Assembly: GCF_036014195.1 (NCBI RefSeq)
Contig: NZ_CP107918.1
Location: forward strand, 7,192,001-7,256,000
Direction of reading: 5' to 3'
Length of the DNA: 64,000 nt
Origin: Streptomyces sp. NBC_00442
GTDB lineage: Bacteria > Actinomycetota > Actinomycetes > Streptomycetales > Streptomycetaceae
Made by a program: the position numbers and the translations under genes. Position 1 is the stretch's first letter. Every line of letters starts with the position of its first letter. This document shows, piece by piece, positions 1 through 7,667 of this stretch. The notes under the pieces are model-generated. The model saw only the letters and a program-made list of their open reading frames with translations, was not told where the DNA came from and did no database searches.

Positions 1-16
1 GCGCAGCTGAGGTGCG

Positions 17-244
17 TCAGGCGGTGAGCACCGAGTCGTCGAAGGTGCGCGCACCGGGCAGCCGGTGCCGCGCGGCGATCACGGCGGCATCGATGTCGCG
101 CGTGCCCGTCGACACGCACAGGGTGTAGGTCACGTCGTCCAGCCGTTGCCGCGTCGATGCGTCGCCCTCGGCGGCGTTCAGCACGAGGAGCGCCTCGTAC
201 TCGTCGAGCAGATCGCGGAGCACTGCCGGATGCGCCATCAGCAT
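17..244 (-). CDS. DUF5133 domain protein
   Basis: A 75-residue acidic protein without signal peptide or membrane segment. The opening MLMAHPAVLRDLLDEYEALL and the YTLCVSTGTRDIDAA core match what I remember of the actinomycete DUF5133 family, whose function is unknown. The length is complete for the family. A purine-rich stretch (GGAGAGG) lies upstream of the ATG; a second in-frame ATG two codons in is possible. It follows the FAD-subunit gene on the same strand after 133 bp, exactly where a molybdopterin subunit would be expected, so it is probably unrelated to that pair. Confidence 0.8.
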   Translation of the reverse strand: MLMAHPAVLRDLLDEYEALLVLNAAEGDASTRQRLDDVTYTLCVSTGTRDIDAAVIAARHRLPGARTFDDSVLTA

Positions 245-377
245 GAGTGGAGACCTCTCCAGTCGACACGGTCACGATGTGTGCCAGCTGGTGCCCCCCT
301 TTTCCGGACCTACACGTACCGACCACCGAACTCGGCGCAAGGGAATGCCCGTTGGGGACCGCCGGTCGTCGGGTGTC

Positions 378-1373
378 TCAGGACCGGCGGGGCCGTGTGG
401 TGAGCGAGCCGAGCATTTCGCGGGCCAGGCCACGGGCCAGGTCCACCTTGTAGCCGTTGTGCCGCAGGGGAACGGCATCGGCCAGCTCCGCCTCCACCGC
501 CCGCTCGATGGACTCGGCGGTGGGTGCGGTCCCGAGCAGCGCGGCCTCGGTGCGCCGGGCGCGCCAGGGGCGGTGGGCGATCCCGCCGAAGGCGACGGCG
601 ATGTGGTCCACCACTCCGCGCTCAAGATGCAGCACCGCGGCGACGGACGCCAGCGCGAAGGTGTGGCCCGCCCGGTCGCGTGCCTTGCGGTAGCGCGAGG
701 CGGTCCCTTCGCGCAGCGGCGGCAGCAGGACGCCGGTGACGAGTTCACCGGGCCGGAGCACCGTGTCCTGCTCGGGCCGGTCCTGGGGCAGCCGCATGAA
801 TTCCGCGACCGGCACGCTGCGGGTCCCCGTGGAGCAGGCGAGCTCGACCGAGGCATCGAGCGCCGCGAGAGCCACCGCGAGGTCGGAAGGGTGGGTGGCC
901 ACACAGTGCGGGGAGTGACCGAAGATCGCGTGGTCACGGTTGACGCCGTCGAGTGCCGCGCAGCCGCTGCCGGGCACCCTCTTGTTGCACGGCCTCGACA
1001 GGTCCTGGAAATAGCCGCACCGGGTGCGCTGCAGGAGGTTTCCCGCGGTGGTCGCCATGTTGCGGAGCTGCCCCGAGGCGCCGCTGAGCAACGCCTGCGG
1101 CAGCACCGGATAGCGCTCGACGACCGCCGGATGGGCGGCGAGATCGGTGTTGCGTACCGTCGCTCCGACCCGCAGTGAACCGTCCGCCTGCTCTTCGATC
1201 AGGCCCAGCGGCAACCGGGTGATGTCGACGACGACGTCAGGACGCTCAATGCCCTGCCGCATCAGGTCGACGAGGTTGGTGCCACCCCCCAGATAGCGGG
1301 CCTCCGGACGGCCGCCGTGGGCGGCCGCCGCCTCGGTCACACTAGTCGGACACACATAGGCAACCGGCTTCAT
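378..1373 (-). CDS. FAD-binding subunit, xanthine dehydrogenase/aldehyde oxidoreductase family (PaoB/YagS-like)
   Basis: A 331-residue medium subunit that would carry electrons between the iron-sulfur and molybdenum subunits of a molybdo-hydroxylase. The FAD-phosphate loop YLGGGTNLVDLMRQ (about residues 28-41) and the second FAD motif TTAGNLLQRTRC are present. Cysteines in RCGYF, PCNKR, GSGCAA and SPHC match those that bind an extra 4Fe-4S cluster in the PaoB branch, as opposed to classical xanthine dehydrogenase. The ATG overlaps the stop of the 2Fe-2S gene by four bases, so the two are translationally coupled. The large molybdopterin subunit that normally follows is absent; the next gene is DUF5133. 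The partner may be elsewhere in the genome or lost. Confidence 0.88.
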   Translation of the reverse strand: MKPVAYVCPTSVTEAAAAHGGRPEARYLGGGTNLVDLMRQGIERPDVVVDITRLPLGLIEEQADGSLRVGATVRNTDLAAHPAVVERYPVLPQALLSGASGQLRNMATTAGNLLQRTRCGYFQDLSRPCNKRVPGSGCAALDGVNRDHAIFGHSPHCVATHPSDLAVALAALDASVELACSTGTRSVPVAEFMRLPQDRPEQDTVLRPGELVTGVLLPPLREGTASRYRKARDRAGHTFALASVAAVLHLERGVVDHIAVAFGGIAHRPWRARRTEAALLGTAPTAESIERAVEAELADAVPLRHNGYKVDLARGLAREMLGSLTTRPRRS

Positions 1374-2086
1374 GTGGTCACCTCCTGTATGGCCATCCCC
1401 TGTGGGGACGCCTCCCGTGAGGGCGTGGCCGCGGCCTGTGCGCCCGCGGTTTGTGCGCCGGGGGTCTGTGCGCCGGGGGTCTGCGTCTCCGCGCCGTGAG
1501 CGTCCATGTCTTGCAGTGCTTCGGTGATGCTCGGGTAGGCACCGCAGCGGCAGAGGTTGCCGCTGAGCTGCTCCCGGACCTCGACCGCGGTCAGCTGTAC
1601 CGCGGCCTCGGCCGGCAGGTCCATTTCGCTGATCACGGAGGACTGGCCCGCCGCGGCCCCGGCGGGTGTGCCCGCGGCCGCCGACGACTGGCCGGGGGCG
1701 CAGTAGCCGCACCGCACGGTGTCGCGGTCGGGTGCGGGGCTCCGCAGCGGATGGGTGTCGTCGTCCGGGCCGACCGGGGCGGCCAAGCCCTCGATCGTGA
1801 CGATCTCGCGCCCTTCCTGCCCGGCGGCCAGCAGCAGGCAGCTGGCGACGCGGCGCCCGTCGAGCAGCACCGCGCACGCCTCGCACCCGCCGTCGTCGCA
1901 CCCCTTCGCCGAGCCGGTCAGGCCCAGATTGTCGCGAAGACACTCCAGGAGGGTGACGCGGTGGTCCAGTTCGATCCTGTGGGTGGTGTCGTTCACCCGC
2001 AGGGTCACGTGCGACTCGGTCGCACCAGGTTCGGTCTGGGCGCCCGATGCCGGGCCCCCGTCGCTCAGGCCGTGTCTAGGTTCCAT
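1370..2086 (-). CDS. 2Fe-2S subunit of xanthine dehydrogenase/aldehyde oxidoreductase family (PaoA/YagT-like)
   Basis: A 238-residue small subunit with two 2Fe-2S clusters. The plant-ferredoxin-like cluster is CDDGGCEAC with a distal C in VASC. The second cluster is CGYCAPGQ followed by NLCRCGAYP. There is no Tat signal, unlike E. coli PaoA, so it is probably cytoplasmic. The last ~40 residues are a low-complexity tail with GAQTPGAQT repeats that the family does not need. A GAGGAG ribosome-binding site lies about nine bases upstream of the ATG. It heads a two-gene operon with the FAD subunit; no molybdenum subunit is present. Confidence 0.88.
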   Translation of the reverse strand: MEPRHGLSDGGPASGAQTEPGATESHVTLRVNDTTHRIELDHRVTLLECLRDNLGLTGSAKGCDDGGCEACAVLLDGRRVASCLLLAAGQEGREIVTIEGLAAPVGPDDDTHPLRSPAPDRDTVRCGYCAPGQSSAAAGTPAGAAAGQSSVISEMDLPAEAAVQLTAVEVREQLSGNLCRCGAYPSITEALQDMDAHGAETQTPGAQTPGAQTAGAQAAATPSREASPQGMAIQEVTT

Positions 2087-2179
2087 CGTCGTGGGCTCCT
2101 CGATCCGGACAGTCGGCAGCTCGACCGCGCTCCCACCCTCGTACAGCTCGCCGCCTCCGGCATCTTGAGCGCCGCCCTG

Positions 2180-2683
2180 CTAGTGGTCCCCGGGCGCGGG
2201 TGCGAGTCCGTCGGCGACCAGCCCCGCCAGCACCGCCTGGCCGAGCGCGTGCACGGCGGACTGGGGGCGCACCATCACCGTGAACTCCTTGATCCGGCCC
2301 GATGCGTCGAAGTGGAGCAGGTCGATGCCGTGGATCTCCTTGCCGTCCACCGTGGCCCGGAAGGGCAGGACCGCCGACGGGGCCTCCGTGCCGTCGACGC
2401 TGGTCTCGGCGGTTCCTTCGTAGTGCCCGATGTAGCGCAGGTCCGCGAAGACGCGCACCAGGACACCGAAGAGGCCGAGCACCATCGGCCTGCCCTCGAA
2501 GGGCACGAACTTGACCGGGCTGTACAGCCGGACGTCCTCCGTGAAGAGGTCGTCGAGCGCGGCGAGATCCTGCTTCTCCACGGCGGCGCGGAAGAGTGTG
2601 GCCGTCTTCATCGGGCCCGTGCGGTCCGTTGGGGCCGTGGAGTGGGTGGGGTTCGTACGGTCCGTGGCGGAGGTGGCTTCCAT
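2180..2683 (-). CDS. SnoaL-like / NTF2-like family protein
   Basis: A 167-residue cytoplasmic protein. From about residue 25 it reads as a cone-shaped SnoaL/NTF2 fold: MKTATLFRAAVEKQDLAALDDLFTEDV, then the beta strands of the pocket. Members act as small-molecule isomerases, hydrolases or binding proteins; the substrate here is unknown. The first 24 residues are Thr/Pro/Ser rich. I kept the distal ATG because a GGGGAG site precedes it by six bases, while the internal ATG at 2611 has none. It is transcribed divergently from the PadR regulator, with TGACTAGTCA between them, so the regulator probably controls it. Confidence 0.75.
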   Translation of the reverse strand: MEATSATDRTNPTHSTAPTDRTGPMKTATLFRAAVEKQDLAALDDLFTEDVRLYSPVKFVPFEGRPMVLGLFGVLVRVFADLRYIGHYEGTAETSVDGTEAPSAVLPFRATVDGKEIHGIDLLHFDASGRIKEFTVMVRPQSAVHALGQAVLAGLVADGLAPAPGDH

Positions 2684-2707
2684 GTGTGCTCCCCATACTC
2701 AACAAAG

Positions 2708-2717
2708 TGACTAGTCA
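2708..2717. promoter_or_regulatory. candidate operator between SnoaL-like and padR genes
   Basis: A perfect 10-bp palindrome, TGACTAGTCA, sits 24 bp from the SnoaL-like start and 52 bp from the PadR start. It lies in the only AT-richer part of the 85-bp divergent region. The position suits an operator for the adjacent PadR protein. That assignment is inference; the sequence is also like half-sites bound by TetR proteins. Confidence 0.45.
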
Positions 2718-2768
2718 GTTTCATGAGTAGGATGCGGCAGGGAGCGAGGAAAGGGAAGGGGGTCCGCG

Positions 2769-3338
2769 ATGGCCTTGCGACATGCCGTGCTGGCGGCGCT
2801 ACTGGACGGTGAGTACAGCGGCTACCAGCTGGCCAAGGCGTTCGACATCGGCGTCGCCAACTTCTGGCACGCCCTGCCGCAGCAGCTCTACGCGGAACTC
2901 GCCAAGCTGGAGAAGGACGGACTCGTCGCGGGCCGCCAGGTGGTCCAGGAATCCCGGCCCAACAAGCGGCTCTTCAAGGTCACCGAAGCCGGCCGCGCCG
3001 AGTTGGAGACCTTCGCCGAGGCCGCCTCCAAACCCTCGTTCATCCGCGACGACCTCCTCGTCAAGGTCCAGAGCGCCGACAGCATCGGCACCACGGCGGT
3101 GATCGCCCAGCTCGAGGAGCGGGCCGCGGCCGCCGACGCCAAGATCGCGCTGCTCGCCGCGCTGCAGCGGCAGTTGCGGGGGGAAGCGGACGAGGAGGAG
3201 TTCCTGCTCCACGGTCGGCGGATCGGCCCGTATCTGACGTGCCTGCGCGGTCTCGCCTTCGAGCGGGAGCACCGGGACTGGTGCCGGCGGATCGCGGCGA
3301 TCCTGCGCCGGCGGCAGAGCGTCGGCGCGGAGGGATGA
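2769..3338 (+). CDS. PadR family transcriptional regulator
   Basis: A 189-residue repressor-type protein. The winged helix occupies about residues 1-80 (ALRHAVLAALLDGEYSGYQLAKAF, then the recognition helix FWHALPQQLYAELAKLEKDG and the wing RPNKRLFKVTEAG). The C-terminal half is the Vir-like helical dimerisation domain (ELEERAAAADAKI onwards). PadR proteins usually respond to phenolic or other small hydrophobic compounds. It diverges from the SnoaL-like gene, with a palindrome between them. The ligand is unknown. Confidence 0.9.
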   Translation: MALRHAVLAALLDGEYSGYQLAKAFDIGVANFWHALPQQLYAELAKLEKDGLVAGRQVVQESRPNKRLFKVTEAGRAELETFAEAASKPSFIRDDLLVKVQSADSIGTTAVIAQLEERAAAADAKIALLAALQRQLRGEADEEEFLLHGRRIGPYLTCLRGLAFEREHRDWCRRIAAILRRRQSVGAEG

Positions 3339-3518
3339 GATCGGAGCGTCGGCTCGAGCGGCGGGCCGGGCTTTGGCGCCCGGGACGCGGGTCGCAGCGC
3401 GGTGAGCGCGTGCCGAGCGGCCCTGGCGTACGTTCCGGGAACCGCGCCCGACCTGGTGAACCGGCCTTGGTTAGGCTGGGCGTGACAGCATCTACCCCCA
3501 CCGCAACGAGGAGCAGAC

Positions 3519-4349
3519 GTGAGCGAGACGGCGTCCATCGCCCTGCAACAGGAGATCGCCCGGGAACTCCAGGTCGCCACGGCCTTCGACGCCGAGCGGG
3601 AGATCGAGCGCAGGGTGGCCTTCCTCGCCGAGCGGCTCACCTCCACCGGTCTGCGCTGCCTGGTCCTCGGCATCAGCGGCGGAGTCGACTCCACGACCGC
3701 GGGCCGGCTGTGCCAGCTCGCCGTCGAGCGTGCCAGGGCCGCCGGCCACGAGGCGCGCTTCTACGCGATGCGACTGCCCTACGGCGTGCAGGCGGACGAG
3801 CACGACGCACAGATCGCGCTCTCCTTCATCCAGGCCGACCAGGTGCTCACCGTGGACGTCAAGCCCGCGAGCGACGCGGCGCTCCAGGCCGTGCTCACCG
3901 CCGGAGTGGGCTTCGCAGGCGACGGCCACCAGGACTTCGTCCTCGGCAACATCAAGGCGCGCCAGCGGATGATCGCCCAGTACGCGGTGGCCGGTGCCCA
4001 CAGCGGCCTGGTCGTCGGCACCGACCACGCCGCGGAGGCGGTCTCCGGCTTCTTCACGAAGTTCGGCGACGGCGCCGCCGACCTGGTTCCGCTGACCGGT
4101 CTGACCAAGCGCCGCGTCCGTGCGGTCGCGGACGCGCTGGGCGCGCCCGCCGAACTGGTCTGGAAGGTCCCGACCGCCGACCTGGAGACCCTCGCGCCGG
4201 GCAAGGCCGACGAGGACGCGCTCGGCGTCACCTATGACGACATCGACGACTTCCTGGAAGGCAAGCCGGTGGACCAGCGGGTCTTCACGACGATCGTCGA
4301 CCGCTACCGACTCACCGAGCACAAGCGCCAACTGCCCGTCGCCCCCTGA
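3519..4349 (+). CDS. nadE: ammonia-dependent NAD(+) synthetase
   Basis: A 276-residue cytoplasmic enzyme that converts nicotinic acid adenine dinucleotide, ATP and ammonia into NAD+. The P-loop [11 protein letters not shown] (about residues 49-59) is the N-type ATP pyrophosphatase signature. The downstream NIKARQRM and [21 protein letters not shown] segments are diagnostic of short NadE. The length matches the ammonia-using form; there is no nitrilase (glutaminase) domain. The GTG start is chosen because AACGAGGAG lies just upstream. It is monocistronic, with a stem-loop 36 bp after the stop. Confidence 0.96.
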   Translation: MSETASIALQQEIARELQVATAFDAEREIERRVAFLAERLTSTGLRCLVLGISGGVDSTTAGRLCQLAVERARAAGHEARFYAMRLPYGVQADEHDAQIALSFIQADQVLTVDVKPASDAALQAVLTAGVGFAGDGHQDFVLGNIKARQRMIAQYAVAGAHSGLVVGTDHAAEAVSGFFTKFGDGAADLVPLTGLTKRRVRAVADALGAPAELVWKVPTADLETLAPGKADEDALGVTYDDIDDFLEGKPVDQRVFTTIVDRYRLTEHKRQLPVAP

Positions 4350-4384
4350 CAACGCCTGCCCGCCCCGTGTGCGGGATCGCGTGA

Positions 4385-4413
4385 GGCGGGCCCCGGTTTT
4401 CCGGAGGCCCGCC
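4385..4413 (+). terminator. stem-loop terminator after nadE
   Basis: GGCGGGCC-CCGG, loop TTTT, CCGG-A-GGCCCGCC: a long GC stem with one bulge, between nadE and the convergent small membrane protein gene. It can act in both directions. Confidence 0.7.
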
Positions 4414-4434
4414 CTACGCGTACGGCGCGTGTGC

Positions 4435-4788
4435 TCAGGGGAGTTGGTGCCGCTCCACCAGCGCGCCCGCGATGAAGCCGAGCGCCGCCACGATGCCTAC
4501 GGCCAGCAGGAGCGTCAGCCACGGCACCGTGACCCAGGAGGCGATGCCGCCCTTCTTCGCGTCGTCGTCCGGCGCCTCGGCTCCTGGTGCGGTCCGCGGC
4601 GACAGGGGCTGCGGCTGCGTGACGGTGCCTGTCCCAGGAAGGGCGGTGGTGGCGTCCAGCGCGTCACCGGCTCGCTCTTGGTGCGCCGCGGGGACCGCGT
4701 TCAGGACGGGCGAGGCGGTGGTCGCAGGCGAGGCCGCCGCGGGGTCCTGGCCGTCGGCCTTCGTGAACGCGTCACGGTCTCGGGCCAT
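4435..4788 (-). CDS. small single-pass membrane protein
   Basis: A 117-residue protein of unknown function. Residues 1-80 are Ala/Thr/Pro rich, charged and probably disordered. One hydrophobic helix lies near the C-terminus (about residues 87-109, WLTLLLAVGIVAALGFIAGAL), followed by the short tail VERHQLP, which gives a tail-anchored topology. There is no enzymatic motif. It lies 99 bp downstream of the membrane-fusion protein gene on the same strand; the gap consists of imperfect CCACATAGGGACA / CACGTGGGCA-type repeats. Co-transcription is possible. Confidence 0.6.
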   Translation of the reverse strand: MARDRDAFTKADGQDPAAASPATTASPVLNAVPAAHQERAGDALDATTALPGTGTVTQPQPLSPRTAPGAEAPDDDAKKGGIASWVTVPWLTLLLAVGIVAALGFIAGALVERHQLP

Positions 4789-4887
4789 GTCTTCGGTACT
4801 CCCTTGTCCCTATGTGGGGTGTCCCTATGTGGTCTGCCCACGTGTGGTGTGCCTAGGTGCGGTGTGCCACGTGTGGGCGCCGTCGCC

Positions 4888-6228
4888 TCAGGGGGCGACG
4901 GTGGTGATCCGCACCTTCTGACCGAGCGTCAGGCCGCCGGTGATCTGGGTGTTGGTGTCCGACTCGACGCCCACCGTCACCTCGGCGGAGTGCGCGGCGC
5001 CGTCGGGCGCGACGACCGTCACGGTGCGCCGGGGACCGGTGCCGCTCAAGGCGGCCGTCGGCACGAACAGGGCGTCGGACGCTTCGCCGGCGATTATCTG
5101 GACGCTGACGCCCTGCCCGGTGTGCAGGTCCTTGGTCGGTCCCATGATGTCGAGCGTCACGGGGTACTGCGGGGCGTTGGCCGGGGCGCCGCCGTTGACG
5201 GCCAGCGTGCCGACCGACAGGACCTTCGCGTTGAGCACGGTGGTCGACTGCGCGGTGAGGGTGACGGTGGCGGACTGACCCGGCTTGAGCCGCAGAGCGT
5301 CGGCCTCCGAGACGTTCGCCTTGACCTGCATGCCGGTCGGATTGGTCAGGACGATGAAGCCGCTCGGCGCGGCAGGGGTGCCGCCCGCGGCGGGGTTGCC
5401 CGACGCGCCGGGCGCCGGCACCGTACCCGGAACGGCGCCCGCTCCTGCGGTGTACGTCGTACCGGTCACGGTCTGGCCGACGGTGGCGCCCACGGACGCG
5501 ACGGTGCCGTCGACCGGTGCCGTCAGAACGGTCCCGTCGAGCGTGCGCTGCGCGGTGTCCACCACGCTCTGCGCCTGCGCCACCTGGGTCTGGGCCTGGA
5601 GGAGTTGAGCGGGGTCCACGGACGGCGCCGCGGCGGGGACCACCCGCACGTACGAGACGTCGTGGACGAAGGACACGTCGTCCGCGGCACCGGGAGAGGC
5701 CGAGTCCGAGGGCGTCGCCGTGGGTTTGGAGGGCGTGGGAGTGGGGGTGGGCGTCGGGGTGGTCTTGGGCGTAGGACCGGTGGAGTGGGTCGCCCCGCCC
5801 GTCGGGTTGGTACCGGTACTGGGCGACGGGCCGGCCGGCTGGCCCTGCGCCACCTTGTCGAGGTACGCCTTGGACGCGGCCAGCGAGGTCTTGGCCTCGG
5901 CGAGCACCAGGCGCGCCGCCTTGTCGTCGACCTTCGCCAGCACCTGGCCCTTGGCGACCTTGTCACCGGCCTTGACGTCGACCTTGGTCAGCTGACCACC
6001 GGTGGTGAAATTGACGCCGGCGTCGCTCGGCGACGCCAGCAACCCGGCCCCGGCGACGGTCGCCTGCACCTTTCCCGTGGAGACGGCGGCCGTGCGCGTG
6101 TCCGTGCGCGCGTGAGCGGAACCGGGAGTGTCCACCACCGCGTAGGCACCACCCACGGCCGCGATGAGCACTACACCGAGCGCCGAGTTCAACAGGACGG
6201 CTTTATGCAGCCGCGGAAGGACCTTCAT
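4888..6228 (-). CDS. HlyD/RND-type periplasmic adaptor (membrane-fusion protein)
   Basis: A 446-residue secreted or anchored adaptor. Residues 13-31 form an uncleaved signal anchor. A lipoyl/barrel-sandwich segment follows (GKVQATVAGAGLL...GGQLTKVDVKAGDKVAKGQVLAKVDD), then a short coiled coil interrupted by a long Thr/Pro linker (about residues 150-185), the second half of the lipoyl domain (LTAPVDGTVASVGATVGQTV), a beta-barrel and the membrane-proximal domain (VTVGVESDTNTQITGGLTLGQKVRI). In Streptomyces such proteins usually precede MacB-like ATPase and permease genes; here neither flank has one, so it is an orphan adaptor. Substrate unknown. Confidence 0.82.
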   Translation of the reverse strand: MKVLPRLHKAVLLNSALGVVLIAAVGGAYAVVDTPGSAHARTDTRTAAVSTGKVQATVAGAGLLASPSDAGVNFTTGGQLTKVDVKAGDKVAKGQVLAKVDDKAARLVLAEAKTSLAASKAYLDKVAQGQPAGPSPSTGTNPTGGATHSTGPTPKTTPTPTPTPTPSKPTATPSDSASPGAADDVSFVHDVSYVRVVPAAAPSVDPAQLLQAQTQVAQAQSVVDTAQRTLDGTVLTAPVDGTVASVGATVGQTVTGTTYTAGAGAVPGTVPAPGASGNPAAGGTPAAPSGFIVLTNPTGMQVKANVSEADALRLKPGQSATVTLTAQSTTVLNAKVLSVGTLAVNGGAPANAPQYPVTLDIMGPTKDLHTGQGVSVQIIAGEASDALFVPTAALSGTGPRRTVTVVAPDGAAHSAEVTVGVESDTNTQITGGLTLGQKVRITTVAP

Positions 6229-6539
6229 ACGGGGAGCCTGTCAGCCGCCCCCTGCACCCGCCATGACCGCCCGGCCAAGCTTACGTACCAGTAACTTAGC
6301 TGAACGGGCAGGCCTTTGGGGTCGGACGGCCCTACGCGGCGGGAACGGCCGCTCGCCCTACGTGGTCACGTCCGCCCCACCCTTCACTCTGCCCGACCGA
6401 ACCCCCGAAGTGAAGAGGAATTTCAACGCCGCGTCGTCAAGACGCGGGGGCGGCAAGGGCATTGAAAGGCACCCTGACGCAAGGGACCCGGCTGTGTCAG
6501 TGCGCGCGCAGCCGATTCGTCCACCCGCCCGCACGGCCC

Positions 6540-6720
6540 GCCCTCCGCAAACCGGTTGCCACGCGGACGTGCGGCCACACCGTGCCTCCTCCGTCCACCG
6601 TCAACACCGCACCGGTGACGAAGGACGCTTCCTGGCCGAGCAGCTAGCTCACGGCGTCGGCGATCTCCCTCGGCTCGCCGATGCGACCCGGCGGCCGGTC
6701 GGCGCCGCCTCGGCGTAGAA
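6540..6720 (-). pseudogene. remnant of a short-chain dehydrogenase/reductase (C-terminal part only)
   Basis: Read on the minus strand, one frame gives FYAEAAPTGR. A second frame then gives GRIGEPREIADAVS, a TAG stop at 6644-6646, and LLGQEASFVTGAVLTVDGG continuing in the same frame. This is the classic SDR C-terminus (gating helix, then SFVTGAVLxVDGG), but it needs at least one frameshift and one nonsense change. The N-terminal Rossmann half (TGxxxGIG) and the YxxxK region are absent; upstream is a large inverted repeat instead. It is a decayed, truncated gene. Confidence 0.75.
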
Positions 6721-6793
6721 CTCCGCTACCGGACGGCCGAGGTGCCCGCACGGGCCCGTCCGGTCGCGGACCGGCCCCTGGCACGCTCATCCC

Positions 6794-6858
6794 ACGGCCC
6801 CCTCGCGATCCTGAACTCTGGGAGCTCTCGGCAGGGTTCAGGATCGCGAGGGGGCCGT
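6794..6858. repeat. perfect 23-bp inverted repeat
   Basis: Left arm 6794-6816 (begins ACGGCCCCCTCGCGATCC) and right arm 6836-6858 are exact reverse complements, separated by 19 bases. There is no T-run. It sits immediately upstream of the broken SDR remnant and is longer than the other stem-loops of this window, so it may be a strong terminator or the footprint of a mobile or recombination event. Confidence 0.85.
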
Positions 6859-6957
6859 CTTCACACTCGGCGGTCGCCGACGCCGAAACGGCGGGCACGA
6901 CCCAAGCCGCATCAGACCGCTGAGACGGCTTGGGCCATGGCCCGGAGCTCCGCCCGG

Positions 6958-7242
6958 CTACTTGGCGGGCGGTGTGACCGGGAGAGAAGGCGGCGTCACG
7001 GGGAGGGCCGGCGGTGTGACCGGGAGAGAGGGCGGCGTCACGGGGAGGGCCGGCGGGGTCACCGGCAGAGAAGGCGGCGTCACGGGGAGGGCCGGCGGGG
7101 TCACCGGCAGAGAGGGCAATGCCGGCGGGGCGACCGGGGGCGTGGGGTCTGTAACAGCCGTAGCCGGGCTGACGGACAGAGCGAGTACAGCTGCGGCAGC
7201 CAGTCCGGTGACCGAAGTGGCGATGCCGGTTCGAATACGCAT
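6958..7242 (-). CDS. secreted proline-rich repeat protein
   Basis: A 94-residue precursor. MRIRTGIATSVTGLAAAAVLALSVSPATA is a typical Sec signal peptide with an ATA cleavage site. The mature part is almost entirely a heptad repeat alternating VTPPALP and VTPPSLP (six and a half copies) ending in VTPPAK. The start at 7242 is preceded by AAAGGA at good spacing; an upstream in-frame start at 7293 lacks one. The extended Pro-rich stalk has no LPxTG motif or membrane anchor, so it should be released. Function unknown. Confidence 0.75.
   Translation of the reverse strand: MRIRTGIATSVTGLAAAAVLALSVSPATAVTDPTPPVAPPALPSLPVTPPALPVTPPSLPVTPPALPVTPPSLPVTPPALPVTPPSLPVTPPAK
6968..7122. repeat. 42-bp tandem repeat inside the proline-rich gene
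   Basis: Units start at 6968, 7010, 7052 and 7094 (three full copies and one partial). Each 42-bp unit encodes two seven-residue repeats, one with Ala and one with Ser. Copies differ at a few positions (GTGTGACC versus GGGTCACC), so the array is old enough to have diverged but could still change copy number. Confidence 0.9.
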
Positions 7243-7289
7243 GACAATCCTTTCGTGCGACACGGCTTGGGTTTTCGTGTCATCTCCAC

Positions 7290-7610
7290 TCAACGACGGA
7301 CACCAGGCCCTGCAACACGGCAGGGACTATATGGGGGAACCGGCCACGCATTCGACGGAGATCCTTGATCCTCAACTCCGCGGCGGGGCGCGCAGCCGAA
7401 CTCGCCGATCGCCACCTGCGGATCACCACCCAGGAACCGACGTCGTCCAGGTGGAGCGTGAGCAGCCCGACTTCCTCGTACGCGGCGGCCAGCCCGGACG
7501 ATCAGTGCGTCGAGCGGACCGTCACCGGTGGGCGCCTGGTCCGCCACGCTCCAGTAGGTCACCGCGTCGGCCGTCGGTGCCGTGTCGGGACCGGCGTGCG
7601 AAAGGTCCAC
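7290..7610 (-). pseudogene. possible frameshifted small gene
   Basis: The minus strand encodes DAVTYWSVADQAPTGDGPLDALIVRAG. If one base is skipped near 7480, the adjacent frame continues as AAAYEEVGLLTLHLDDVGSWVVIRRW, which is protein-like. The continuous frame instead runs into Arg-rich text. It starts (GTG at 7610) 58 bp downstream of the HIT-family gene on the same strand. I do not recognise the family; it could also be chance in GC-rich DNA. Confidence 0.3.
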
Positions 7611-7667
7611 ACCGGCACGGTAGTGCGGCGGCGTACGAGCGCGAGCAGGGAAGGGCCCGGACCGCCG

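Noticed and set aside
4120-6294. A very long open frame (over 700 codons) on the plus strand
   Set aside because: It is the high-GC shadow of the membrane-fusion gene on the other strand; its translation is Arg/Gly-rich and shows no domain.
6962-7130. Regular 42-bp repeats looked at first like a CRISPR-type array
   Set aside because: Units are contiguous without unique spacers and encode an in-frame VTPPxLP repeat behind a signal peptide.
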